DNA of 64,000 bases, from NCBI GenBank assembly GCA_013823945.1, contig PNMZ01000007.1, positions 62,001-126,000 of the forward strand, read 5' to 3'. A program made the translations under genes and the position numbers. The notes beneath the pieces were generated by a model. That model was not told where the DNA came from and did not search any database. It worked only from the letters and a program-made list of their open reading frames with translations. Positions within the stretch are counted from its first letter, which is position 1, and each line of letters starts with the position of its first letter. The DNA comes from a bacterium (GTDB lineage Bacteria; Armatimonadota; Fimbriimonadia; Fimbriimonadales; Fimbriimonadaceae). Of the stretch, positions 1 to 9,080 are shown in pieces.

Positions 1-89
1 GACTTGAGAAATACGACGCCAAGAGCACCGAGAATGGCGATGGCGGACAGGAGGTAGAACGCGACCTGGTTGAGCAGGGTCGAGCTCAT
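1..89 (-). CDS. nuoJ: NADH-quinone oxidoreductase subunit J, N-terminal fragment
   Basis: Only the first 29 codons lie in the window; the gene runs off the left edge. The start ATG is at 87-89 on the minus strand. The visible residues begin MSSTLLNQVAFYLLSAIAIL and continue with a GALGVVFLK-like stretch, which is a first membrane helix of the NuoJ type. NuoJ is a proton-pumping membrane-arm subunit of complex I. It follows nuoG and nuoH on the same strand, which supports the call. The fragment is too short to check anything beyond the first helix. Confidence 0.7.
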   Translation of the reverse strand, partial: MSSTLLNQVAFYLLSAIAILGALGVVFLK

Positions 90-182
90 TGTTTTCGCGT
101 GCCTCCTCGGGCGTTCAGTTGTTTCGTTCTCATTTTGTTATTCCGCGACCATCCCAGTTTGGTCGTGGGTTTTTGAAATCGG

Positions 183-1544
183 TTAGGGGGATTTGGGGGT
201 TGATGGGTCAACCATGGCAACGGATCGCCTTCCGGCTTCGGGATTGACCATTGTGACGGTGCGTTTGGTGGTGGCAGGGGCTCCTTTCTTGCTAACGGTG
301 AGGATGTTCAGGTAGATGATGTAGCCGATGACCATGGCTCCGATTGCGGCGGCCCATCCGCCAGCGACTCCGTAGAGTTCTGTACCGATGACCCAGAGTC
401 CGACGACAATGAAGTTAGCGACACTGAGGGGGAGGAGTGATTTCCAGCCCAGGTTCATCAATTGGTCGTAGCGGAGTCTTGGAAGGGTTGCCCGGAGCCA
501 AATGAAGAATGTGATTCCACCGAAACACTTGCCAAGGAAAACCAGGGGAGCGAGCCAGTAGTTTGCGTTGCTGAGGAACTTAAAGATTCCGGCTCCAGTG
601 GCGTCGTGCAAGGCCATCCAGTTGACGGGGAGGATGTTGTATCCGCCCAGGAAGAGAGTGGCGAAAACACCGGAGAAAACGAACATTGCGGCGTATTCAC
701 CCATAAAGAAGACCGCGAACTTCATTGAGCTGTACTCTGTGTGATAGCCAGCAATGAGTTCATTTTCTGCTTCGGGAAGGTCGAATGGTGCGCGGTTGGT
801 TTCGGCGACGAGGGCGATTAGGAAGATGACTGCGCTAATGAAGCCGAATGGGGTGAGGATGAACCAGTTTTGTGCCCAGGGCACAGCGCCCCAGAGAGGG
901 CCTTCTTGGATGGCGACGACGTTGGTGAGCTTCATGCTTCCGACGGCCATTACGATTGCCGCGACGGACATGGCCATGGCAAGTTCGTAGCTGATCAATT
1001 GTGCGGAGGCACGGAGGCCGCCCATGAGTGAATACTTGTTGTTGGATGCATAGCCGGCAAGGACAAGTCCATAGGCACCGAGGGAGGAAATTGCAAGAAC
1101 GTAGAGAACGCCGATTTCGACATCGGCAATGGGAGTCAGGATCCCGTAGAGACCGGTGCTTGGCCCCCAGGGGAGGGTGGCTCCGAGGGCGAATGCGGGG
1201 AAGAGGGCAATGGCGGGAGCGATGAAGTAGAGTTTGCGGTCTACGTCGGAGGGGGTGATGTCCTCTTTGAAAAAGAGCTTGACTCCGTCGAGGAGGGGTT
1301 GGATTAACCCGAATGTCCGGACTTTTTTTCCGGCGAGTCCTTTGAGGGGGAAATTGTCGGGGAATGTGATGGTTCCGGATCGGTTTGGCCCGATTCGGTC
1401 TTGCATCCAGGAGAGAAGACGGCGTTCCCACCAGATGAGAGGCGGGACGAGGGCGAGGACGGCACCGACGACGAAAATGACTCGGATGAGCCCCAACAGG
1501 AGGGGGTTATTTTCGTTTAGTTGGAAGAACCACTCTGCTACCAC
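183..1544 (-). CDS. nuoH: NADH-quinone oxidoreductase subunit H
   Basis: Membrane subunit of complex I that contributes to the quinone-binding site at the junction of the peripheral and membrane arms. The 453-residue protein has about eight hydrophobic helices. Family landmarks are WWERRLLSWMQDRIGPNR near residue 40, the acidic segment ALVAETNRAPFDLPEAENEL near residue 245, and the following GYHTEYSSMKFAVFFMGEY. It is longer than the usual 320-350 residues because of an extended loop and an extra C-terminal helix with a basic tail. It starts 34 bases after nuoG ends. nuoI, normally next, is absent; nuoJ follows after 93 bases. Confidence 0.96.
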   Translation of the reverse strand: MVAEWFFQLNENNPLLLGLIRVIFVVGAVLALVPPLIWWERRLLSWMQDRIGPNRSGTITFPDNFPLKGLAGKKVRTFGLIQPLLDGVKLFFKEDITPSDVDRKLYFIAPAIALFPAFALGATLPWGPSTGLYGILTPIADVEIGVLYVLAISSLGAYGLVLAGYASNNKYSLMGGLRASAQLISYELAMAMSVAAIVMAVGSMKLTNVVAIQEGPLWGAVPWAQNWFILTPFGFISAVIFLIALVAETNRAPFDLPEAENELIAGYHTEYSSMKFAVFFMGEYAAMFVFSGVFATLFLGGYNILPVNWMALHDATGAGIFKFLSNANYWLAPLVFLGKCFGGITFFIWLRATLPRLRYDQLMNLGWKSLLPLSVANFIVVGLWVIGTELYGVAGGWAAAIGAMVIGYIIYLNILTVSKKGAPATTKRTVTMVNPEAGRRSVAMVDPSTPKSP

Positions 1545-1578
1545 GTTGACCTCACTTTACCCGCCGAGTTTCGCCTGA

Positions 1579-3717
1579 CTAGGCGAGTTTCGGGAAGCTC
1601 CCGGCGAAAGCCTGTTGGTCGAAGGGTTTGTTGCTTTGGGGTAGGAGGAAACCAGCTTTAGGGAGTTGGCTGTAAGTTGCCCCTTGGAAATCAGGATTTT
1701 GCTTGGCGATTTCATCCATGATCTCGGATGGATTGAAAGCTGGGGTTCCAGGTTTGATGCGAAGTTGGAGCTCGGTAAAGATCCGCCAAGGGGCTTTGGA
1801 TTCCCCGGGAGTTGGGAGGATTTGAGCCATACGTTGAACTCGGAATTCAGAGCTGGTGTATGTGCCGTCTTGTTCGGCGGGGAGGGCCATCGGAAGGATG
1901 TGGGTTGCATAGGATGCGGCAGTTCCTGGTATGGCGGTGATGAGGATCAGATTTTCAACGGATTCAAGTGCGGATTCAGCGAGTTCTCGGAATGGCGTTT
2001 GATCGATGGGATCGAAATCGACGAGGATCAGGGTTTTGACTTTGCCCGTGGCGCAATTTTCGAGGATCGACTTTGTATTGTTTTGGTCGGAAACCGGAAC
2101 GGCTCCGAGGAGGTGGGCTCCGGCGGAGTTGCAATGGAGGCCCATGTAGTTAAAGGCTTGGTTGTGCGAGGCTGCTGATCCGGCGAGGATGTGGTAGGCG
2201 GCAACTCCGTTTTCGGAAGAAGTCAGGGAATGAGTTGTGATTGTTGTTACGCTGTCGCCTTTTAGGACTTCGGCGGCGGCGTGGACGTGATCCTCGTTAA
2301 GTCCTGATTTGGTGCAGGCATCGGCAAAGTTCACGCCGGATGCGGCAGGGGTGCCGAGGGCGGATGCAATGGCGGCTGCGGCGAAATTTTCTGTGCCGGG
2401 GAGGTATCGCAGAATTGTGTGGGCGAAGGAGTCCGCTTCTGTTGGTTCGGAGGTTGCGACGACGACCTTCATTCCCCGTTGGAACCAGCCCTTGCGGACG
2501 CGCAGGAAGGACATGGGTTGCTCTTCGGCGAGGGAAGTACCGAATACGAGGACTCCGCTTTGGTGTTCCAGTTCGGCGATAGGGGTGCGGCGGATGCCGC
2601 CGAAGAGGTTTTCGGCTCGTGATTTCGAGTCAAGAAAATCTCCAGTTGATCGGGAATCGACATGTGGCGAACCGACTTGGTTGAAAAGTGATTGCGCGGT
2701 AAACAGGCTTTCGTTGCTGAGAGACTGGCTCAAGAGGAGGGCAGCAGAATCTCCAGCATTTTCGAGAAGGGCAGCGACTTCTTTGTTGATGTCGCTCCAG
2801 GAAGTGCGAACGAATTCATCGCCCACCCGCTTGTTCGGAGCGGTAAGTCTGGCAGGGTCGTTGTAAAAGTCGTGTCCGAATTTGCACCGGTCGGCGGTCC
2901 ACTCTTCATTGACCGCTTCATTGGTGCGTCCGTTGATGCGAATGAATTTTGAGCCGCGGTAGTCGAACCAGATATTGGTTCCGCAGGGGGTGACGGTGCA
3001 TATCCCGGGTTTGGTTTCGAGATCCCACGGTCGGGCGCGGAATCGGTAGCGGGCGGAGGTGAGGGCTCCTACGGGGCAAATTTCGATGACATTTCCGCTA
3101 AATTTGGATTCAAAGTCAGTGAGTTGAAACGTTGAGGGTTGCATTTCGGCCCCTCGGAAACGGAAGGCGAGTTGAGCATCGCCGCTAATTTCTTCGGTAA
3201 AGCGAACGCAGCGACCGCATTGGATACAGCGTTCGAGGTCGAGGGTGACGTATTGGCTGAGAGGATAGGCTTTCGGAAGGTGCCGTTTGACTTCAATGAA
3301 TCGGCTGGTTGAAGGGCCATAGGCAAGAGTGTTGTTTTGGAGAGGGCATTCTCCGCCTCGGTCGCATATTGGGCAATCGAGGGGGTGGTTGATCAAGAGG
3401 AATTCGAGGACGCCTTTACGATCTTTGTGGATTTGTTCGGTGTCGGTATAGATGACCATGTTGTCGCCGGCGGGGAGAGTGCAGGCGGCTTGGGGTTTTG
3501 GCATTTTGCGGACGGAGCCGTCTGGTTGTTTGAATCCGACTTCGACGAGGCACATCCGGCACATGCCGACCGGTTTCATGCGAGGGTGGTAGCAGAAAAT
3601 AGGAACTTCAAGGCCGAGTCGTTTCACGGATTCGACGATGAGTTCGTCTTTTGGAACCTGAAGTTCAATATCGTTGATCGTGATGGTGACCAGTTGTTCT
3701 TGTGCTACAGATGCCAT
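1579..3717 (-). CDS. nuoG: NADH-quinone oxidoreductase subunit G
   Basis: Peripheral-arm iron-sulfur subunit of complex I, 712 residues. The N-terminus is a [2Fe-2S] ferredoxin domain with cysteines in IFCYHP, MCRMC and AACTLP (residues about 40-85). Next comes the His/Cys cluster motif HPLDCPICDRGGEC (about 110-125), then a [4Fe-4S] set in CIQCGRC and CPVGAL. After these is a molybdopterin-oxidoreductase-like fold with a GICTVTPCG entry motif. The C-terminal half is divergent, as is usual in NuoG, where the molybdopterin fold no longer binds cofactor. It is first in the visible nuoG-nuoH-nuoJ run; other subunits must lie elsewhere. Confidence 0.95.
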   Translation of the reverse strand: MASVAQEQLVTITINDIELQVPKDELIVESVKRLGLEVPIFCYHPRMKPVGMCRMCLVEVGFKQPDGSVRKMPKPQAACTLPAGDNMVIYTDTEQIHKDRKGVLEFLLINHPLDCPICDRGGECPLQNNTLAYGPSTSRFIEVKRHLPKAYPLSQYVTLDLERCIQCGRCVRFTEEISGDAQLAFRFRGAEMQPSTFQLTDFESKFSGNVIEICPVGALTSARYRFRARPWDLETKPGICTVTPCGTNIWFDYRGSKFIRINGRTNEAVNEEWTADRCKFGHDFYNDPARLTAPNKRVGDEFVRTSWSDINKEVAALLENAGDSAALLLSQSLSNESLFTAQSLFNQVGSPHVDSRSTGDFLDSKSRAENLFGGIRRTPIAELEHQSGVLVFGTSLAEEQPMSFLRVRKGWFQRGMKVVVATSEPTEADSFAHTILRYLPGTENFAAAAIASALGTPAASGVNFADACTKSGLNEDHVHAAAEVLKGDSVTTITTHSLTSSENGVAAYHILAGSAASHNQAFNYMGLHCNSAGAHLLGAVPVSDQNNTKSILENCATGKVKTLILVDFDPIDQTPFRELAESALESVENLILITAIPGTAASYATHILPMALPAEQDGTYTSSEFRVQRMAQILPTPGESKAPWRIFTELQLRIKPGTPAFNPSEIMDEIAKQNPDFQGATYSQLPKAGFLLPQSNKPFDQQAFAGSFPKLA

Positions 3718-3934
3718 GGTGTTACGCCTGGGTTGGCAGAGGTGTTCCCCTCGGTGTGAGGGTGTACCCTAAACTACGGGGCGAGTGCACCGAACTTCCC
3801 AGGGAATTGCAGACGTCGGGGAGTTTGATGGAATTACCGGGTTTCTTTGACTGTGGATTAATTGCTACAGTTTTTTGCCAGAAATCAGGATATATTTCAT
3901 TTGTGTGAATATTGATTCACAGGTGAGATTGAAC

Positions 3935-6900
3935 ATGCGTGCGAGAAGAATGCGATTGAATGTGGCAGTTGCGGCAGCCATAGCGTTGGCAAGTTTTGGA
4001 GTGGCGGATAGTCGAAGGTTTGTTTCGATTGACGTTGACATCGAATTGACCCGAGTTGACCAAGGGACGCTGGAAAGCTTGGTGATGGGGTGGGGGCGAG
4101 TTGTTTCGCGAGACGACAAGACTGTTCGAGTCCGTTTGGATGATCCGTTGGAGGTTGCGGATCGGTTGAAGAGTTTGCGCGGCCGCAAGACGGTTAAAAG
4201 TGTTACAGCGATTGCACCTTTGATGCCGGGTGAGAATTTGTTGGCTCGTCCACGTACAGAGTTGAATCAGGTTTATCGGGAGTACCGGGAAAGCTACATT
4301 GCTTGGGCAAAGGCAACGGGAACCGCTCTCAAGGTTGGGGAAGCGGGCGAAACAAAGGTTCCGGGCACCGGGTTTTTGCAATCGTATCTCCAATATCGCC
4401 ACGACAGATCGTATCCGAATGAGTTCATTGATATGTCGGGTTATGAGGATGTTGCGAACAGGAGGACATTTGAATTTGATTTACAGAATCGAGCGCAGGC
4501 GAGTCGCGAGTCGAAATCGCTTGACTTAGGTTTTTTTGGCGGACGAGTTGAACCCAAATCGGGGTCAGCCGGGGGCCCAGAGGACATTACAGGTCAATGG
4601 GAGTTCACGGGACCACGCGATTTGCGAGCACCATATCGAATCTATTTTGGATTGAGTCCGGTGAATGGTCGGGCGAACGCGGTGGCATTTGACCCGATTG
4701 ATTCAAACACATACTATGCCGGAGGCGCACAGGGTGGTGTTTGGAAGACCACAGATGGTGGGGTGAACTGGTCGAGTACGACGGATGGTTGGCCCTTGTT
4801 GGGTGTGAGCTCGTTGGCAGTCCATCCAACGAATCGAGACATTGTTTTGGCTGGTACAGGCGACTTTTTTGGCAACGACGTTGCGGGAATTGGTGTGATG
4901 CGCAGTACGGACGGTGGTGCGACTTGGACTCGAACGGGACTGAATATGGGTTCAGCAAGAATTTCGATGATCAAGTTCTATCCGGAGAACCCGAGCGTTG
5001 TAATTGCTACGGCGGGTAAAGGTGGGGAGCGAGGGATATACCGATCGACTGATGCGGGGGCAACTTGGACGGAGCAGGTCACGACCGATTCAGATTGGGC
5101 GGATTTAGAGATTGGAGCTTTACGCGGAGATGGGAGCCGAACGATTTGGGCTTGTTCTGGTGGGAATCCAGGGATTATTCGGTATTCCGATAACCAAGGC
5201 GTGAACTGGACGACGGTAACTTCGCCGGTTTCAGGAAGCCAGAATCCGTTGCAAATTGCGACGAGTAAGACGAATCCGGATCGGGTTTATTTGATGTCGA
5301 CGACGGCGCGACGGCTCTATCGTTCCGATGATAAAGGAGCGAGTTGGACGGATATTTCAGCTGGGTTCCAGAATGGTTCGAACAACTATAACTGGAGTCA
5401 GGGTTGGTATGACTATTATCTGGATGCAACGACTCGAAACACCGCGAACGGTCCGGTGGATGTTCTTTTTGCGGGATTGATAGACATCGTGATGTCGATT
5501 GATGGGGGAACGACTTGGCGGAATATTGGCGGAAGCAATTACACGGCTGCTTACTCTGGAACTGCGATTGTTCACCAAGATAACCACAACATTGCGATTG
5601 ACCCGAACAATCCTTTGCGAGCCTTGGTGGCGACGGATGGTGGTGTGTTCCGGATGCTTTACAACAACACGAACGACACTGTGAGTTGGACGAATTTGAA
5701 CAAGAACTTGGGGATTACCCAGTTTTATACGTTGGCGGTGCACCCGACAAACAAGGATTACATCAAGGGTGGAACTCAGGATAACTCGACGCCACACTCG
5801 TTTGGGAATTTGATCCAGTGGGGTAACCCCGGAGCGGGAGATGGGGCTGGATGCGCGATCAACCCGAACAATCCCAACATTCAATATAACTCAAGTCAAT
5901 TTCATGGGTTGGATCGAACAACAAATAGTTATAGTTCTTCAAGCGGGTTTGCACCGAGTTTCGGGAGTGATTCAGTTCCGTTCATTGGGGATTTGTGGCT
6001 TGATCCGAATGATCCGACGAACGTTTATGTGAACACGAACTATTTGTGGCGGTACAAGGAAGGGACGGGGACTTGGACTCCTCGATTGGGTGGTCAGTTG
6101 CTTTCGGCGGGCGGCCAAGTTCGGTCGATGGGCTTTAGTTCGAGCAGCAACATCTTCTACACGGGCGCGAGTGACGGCGACGTTTACATGACCCGTAACT
6201 TTGGATCGACTTGGACGAGATTGGATGAGCTTGTTGGCTTCACTAACCGGTCTGTTCTTGACATCAGTGTTAGCCCTAGGAATACCGATGACATTTTGTT
6301 GGCGGTAGGTGGTTCGGGGGCGCATTTGTACCGGATTACGGGGACAAATACGGCAAGCCCGGTTTTGACGAACGTTAGCGGCAGCGGCTCTACGGGTCTG
6401 CCCAACGTTGCGGCAAGTTCGATCGCACGTGATCCTTGGCAGCCGGAGACCAAATGGTATGTTGCAACTGACGTCGGCGTATTCATGACGTCAAACGCAG
6501 GGGCAACATGGACGGACATTACTCAAAGTCGCGGACTTCCGAATGTTGAAGTGCGTCGCTTGGTTGCGAACAAGACGACAGGCTATTTGACGGCCGCAAC
6601 TTATGGTCGAGGAATGTGGCGGATTAAGATTATTCCGGCCCAAATTCAGAGCGTCGTTGCGAATCCGACTTCGGTTATGAGCGGGGATGGAGGGACGGTT
6701 GTTGTTTCGATTGACCGACCAGCTCCGGAAGCGATCACTATTCCTCTGCTCGACAATTCTGCAAATCTGAATTTGCCGAGTTCGGTGACTTTTGCAGTTG
6801 GCCAAAGCTCGGTGACTGTTCCCTACACGACGAACGAGGTCACGACTTCAGAAACAGTGACGATTTCGGCGGAGTTGGGTGGAACGGCAACGGCGACGGT

Positions 6901-7357
6901 ACAGGTCCGGGCAACGGCGAACTTTGCGTTGACTCGGTTTAATTTGAGCAACTCTTCGAATGCGGCGGGAACGCTGGGCAGCATGGCCAACTCGGACAAT
7001 ACGCGGTTGAGTTGGGTGATGCGACGGCCGAGTAGTGGTTCGACGACGTTGTTTGGTCGCACCCGAGTAGCGACTCCCAATGCCAGTCGGCTCCGGATCG
7101 AAGTCGAAGGGTTCACGACCGTGGCGGGCTTGACTTATCAAATCTTGGCGTTTGATAACTCGGCTGGATTTTTCCGAGTGATCGGTTCAGGTGTGACAGG
7201 TACGAGCGATGGCTTCTATTCGGCGGACATCTTGAATCCGGCGGCCTATTACTCGCCGACGACTGAATTGCAGATTGCCTTTGAAGTCTTGCCTAGTAGC
7301 AGCTCGGGGAACTTCACGACGGCGGTTGACAGAGTCCGAGTTCGAGCTTTGCCGTAA
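3935..7357 (+). CDS. secreted Asp-box (BNR/sortilin-type) repeat protein
   Basis: A 1140-residue exported protein. The ATG at 3935 is preferred over the in-frame one 60 bases upstream because AGGTGAG lies just before it and it starts a clear signal peptide (MRARRMRLNVAVAAAIALAS). The central 650 residues carry at least eight Asp-box motifs of the S/T-x-D-x-G-x-T/S-W kind (TDGGVNW, TDGGATW, TDAGATW, DDKGASW, IDGGTTW, RNFGSTW, SNAGATW), typical of sortilin/VPS10-like beta-propellers. An Ig/Calx-beta-like domain (about residues 890-990) and a beta-rich C-terminal domain follow. No catalytic residues of sialidases are evident, so a binding or cell-surface role is more likely than hydrolysis. It is a single-gene unit with its own terminator. 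Confidence 0.9.
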   Translation: MRARRMRLNVAVAAAIALASFGVADSRRFVSIDVDIELTRVDQGTLESLVMGWGRVVSRDDKTVRVRLDDPLEVADRLKSLRGRKTVKSVTAIAPLMPGENLLARPRTELNQVYREYRESYIAWAKATGTALKVGEAGETKVPGTGFLQSYLQYRHDRSYPNEFIDMSGYEDVANRRTFEFDLQNRAQASRESKSLDLGFFGGRVEPKSGSAGGPEDITGQWEFTGPRDLRAPYRIYFGLSPVNGRANAVAFDPIDSNTYYAGGAQGGVWKTTDGGVNWSSTTDGWPLLGVSSLAVHPTNRDIVLAGTGDFFGNDVAGIGVMRSTDGGATWTRTGLNMGSARISMIKFYPENPSVVIATAGKGGERGIYRSTDAGATWTEQVTTDSDWADLEIGALRGDGSRTIWACSGGNPGIIRYSDNQGVNWTTVTSPVSGSQNPLQIATSKTNPDRVYLMSTTARRLYRSDDKGASWTDISAGFQNGSNNYNWSQGWYDYYLDATTRNTANGPVDVLFAGLIDIVMSIDGGTTWRNIGGSNYTAAYSGTAIVHQDNHNIAIDPNNPLRALVATDGGVFRMLYNNTNDTVSWTNLNKNLGITQFYTLAVHPTNKDYIKGGTQDNSTPHSFGNLIQWGNPGAGDGAGCAINPNNPNIQYNSSQFHGLDRTTNSYSSSSGFAPSFGSDSVPFIGDLWLDPNDPTNVYVNTNYLWRYKEGTGTWTPRLGGQLLSAGGQVRSMGFSSSSNIFYTGASDGDVYMTRNFGSTWTRLDELVGFTNRSVLDISVSPRNTDDILLAVGGSGAHLYRITGTNTASPVLTNVSGSGSTGLPNVAASSIARDPWQPETKWYVATDVGVFMTSNAGATWTDITQSRGLPNVEVRRLVANKTTGYLTAATYGRGMWRIKIIPAQIQSVVANPTSVMSGDGGTVVVSIDRPAPEAITIPLLDNSANLNLPSSVTFAVGQSSVTVPYTTNEVTTSETVTISAELGGTATATVQVRATANFALTRFNLSNSSNAAGTLGSMANSDNTRLSWVMRRPSSGSTTLFGRTRVATPNASRLRIEVEGFTTVAGLTYQILAFDNSAGFFRVIGSGVTGTSDGFYSADILNPAAYYSPTTELQIAFEVLPSSSSGNFTTAVDRVRVRALP

Positions 7358-7371
7358 GGTTTAGGTGAGTG

Positions 7372-7410
7372 GACTGGGGATTCCATGGTGGAGTCCCCAG
7401 TCTTTTTTTT
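7372..7410 (+). terminator. rho-independent terminator of the Asp-box protein gene
   Basis: Perfect 9-bp stem GACTGGGGA/TCCCCAGTC (7372-7380 with 7394-7402) followed at once by eight T. It lies 15 bases after the stop codon and separates the gene from sufB. Confidence 0.93.
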
Positions 7411-7428
7411 CGGTTGGTGGGTCAAAGT

Positions 7429-7447
7429 GGACTAAAGAGTAAACTTT
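7429..7447 (+). promoter_or_regulatory. putative Rrf2/IscR-type operator upstream of sufB
   Basis: GGACTAAAGAGTAAACTTT lies 62 bases before the sufB start. It matches 16 of 19 bases of a second site at 15955-15973 at the head of sufS, and its core GACTAAAnAGT resembles IscR type-1 sites (GACTAAAATAGTC-like). It sits inside a wider inverted repeat TCAAAGT...ACTTTGA (7422-7428 with 7442-7448). Binding by the Rrf2 protein encoded at 17958-18446 is inferred. Confidence 0.5.
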
Positions 7448-7508
7448 GATACAGGCGCTTCGTAGTAGGCGTTGTCCCGATTGGGTTGATTCCGAAGGAA
7501 TTTGAGAA

Positions 7509-9011
7509 ATGTTGGATTCGATGAGTGAAACAGTGAAGGATCAGGTGGCGGTTGATGCGCCGGAATTTGAAAACGATGATGCTCTGTTGGAGCATTATGC
7601 GGAGCGGGAATATCAATGGGGATTTGTGAGTGATGTTGAAAGTGACACGTTGCCGCCAGGTTTGAATGAGGATGTGATTCGGTTTATCAGCGCGAAGAAA
7701 GGTGAGCCGGAATGGATGTTGGAGTTTCGGTTAAAGGCGTTCGAGCATTTGAAAACGATGGATTATCCGAAATGGCCGAATGTGGGTTATGAACAGCCAG
7801 ATTTGCAGTCAATCTCTTATTTTTCGGCCCCGAAGAAGATGCCGAAGTTGAATTCGCTGGACGAGGCTGATCCGGAATTGATTGCGACGTTCAACAAATT
7901 GGGGATTCCGCTGGAAGAGCAAAAGATTTTTGCGAACGTTGCGGTGGATGCAGTTTTTGACAGTGTGAGCGTGGCGACGACGTTCAAAGAAACGTTGAAG
8001 GCGGCGGGTGTGATCTTTATGCCGATCAGTGAGGCGTTGCGGGAGCACCCGGAATTGGTGAAGAAGTACATCGGCTCGGTGGTGCCTTATACGGACAACT
8101 TTTATGCGACTTTGAACTCAGCAGTATTTACGGATGGTTCGTTTGTGTTTGTTCCGAAGGGGGTTTCTTGCCCGATGGAGCTGAGCACATACTTCCGGAT
8201 CAACGAGCAGAACACTGGTCAGTTTGAGCGAACGTTGATTGTGTGTGAGGAAGGGGCGAAGGTTTCTTACCTCGAGGGATGCACGGCGCCGAAGCGCGAC
8301 GAAAACCAGCTTCATGCGGCGGTGGTTGAACTCTGGGCGGATGCCGATGCGGAAATCAAGTATTCGACGGTTCAGAACTGGTACCCGGGGGACAAAGATG
8401 GCAAGGGTGGGATTTTCAACTTTGTGACCAAGCGCGCCCGGTGCGAGGGTGACCGCAGCAAGGTGACTTGGACTCAGGTGGAGACCGGTTCGAGCATTAC
8501 GTGGAAGTATCCGAGCGTGATTTTGAAGGGTGATTCGAGTGTGGGTGAGTTTTATTCGGTGGCCCTGACGGCGGGCAAACAGCAAGCCGACACGGGCACA
8601 AAGATGATCCACATTGGGAAGAACACTCGGTCGACGATTGTGAGCAAGGGGATTTCGGCGGGCAATGGTCAGAACACTTACCGTGGGTTGGTGAAGATCA
8701 ACGCAGGGGCTGAGGGCGCGCGGAATTATTCGGTCTGCGACTCGATGCTGATGGGCGACCGGTGCGGGGCGCACACATTCCCTTATATTGAGGTGAAGAA
8801 TAATTCGGCGACAATGGAGCACGAGGCGACGACTTCGAAGATTGGCGAGGATCAGTTGTTCTATTTGGCCCAGCGGGGGATTAGCGAGGAGGACGCAGTG
8901 AACATGATTGTTTCTGGGTTCTGCAAGGATGTTTTCCGTGAGTTGCCGATGGAGTTTGCGGTGGAGGCTCAGAAGCTGTTGGCGGTGAGTTTGGAGCACT
9001 CGGTCGGTTAG
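7509..9011 (+). CDS. sufB: Fe-S cluster assembly scaffold SufB
   Basis: Scaffold subunit of the SUF system, on which [4Fe-4S] clusters are built and then passed to carrier proteins. The 500-residue length fits the family. Landmarks are [17 protein letters not shown], the [19 protein letters not shown] strand pair, [36 protein letters not shown] and the C-terminal [21 protein letters not shown] 7509 is chosen because AAGGA lies nine bases upstream; the second ATG, four codons on, is also possible. sufC and sufD, normally adjacent, are not here, and the remaining suf genes lie 7 kb away at 15.9-18.8 kb. Confidence 0.97.
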   Translation: MLDSMSETVKDQVAVDAPEFENDDALLEHYAEREYQWGFVSDVESDTLPPGLNEDVIRFISAKKGEPEWMLEFRLKAFEHLKTMDYPKWPNVGYEQPDLQSISYFSAPKKMPKLNSLDEADPELIATFNKLGIPLEEQKIFANVAVDAVFDSVSVATTFKETLKAAGVIFMPISEALREHPELVKKYIGSVVPYTDNFYATLNSAVFTDGSFVFVPKGVSCPMELSTYFRINEQNTGQFERTLIVCEEGAKVSYLEGCTAPKRDENQLHAAVVELWADADAEIKYSTVQNWYPGDKDGKGGIFNFVTKRARCEGDRSKVTWTQVETGSSITWKYPSVILKGDSSVGEFYSVALTAGKQQADTGTKMIHIGKNTRSTIVSKGISAGNGQNTYRGLVKINAGAEGARNYSVCDSMLMGDRCGAHTFPYIEVKNNSATMEHEATTSKIGEDQLFYLAQRGISEEDAVNMIVSGFCKDVFRELPMEFAVEAQKLLAVSLEHSVG

Positions 9012-9033
9012 GCTTATCAATGGATTTTTGATG

Positions 9034-9070
9034 CAGGCCAAGGCAATACGGATTGCTTTGGCCTGTATAC
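9034..9070 (+). terminator. terminator after sufB
   Basis: 14-bp stem CAGGCCAAGGCAAT/ATTGCTTTGGCCTG (9034-9047 with 9052-9065, one G-U pair), loop ACGG, then TATACTTTTT. It lies 22 bases after the sufB stop. Confidence 0.85.
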
Positions 9071-9080
9071 TTTTTGAACT

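Noticed and set aside
8118-9041. 307-codon open frame antisense to sufB
   Set aside because: It is a shadow of sufB codon bias, rich in His, Arg and Leu with no domain; sufB itself is certain.
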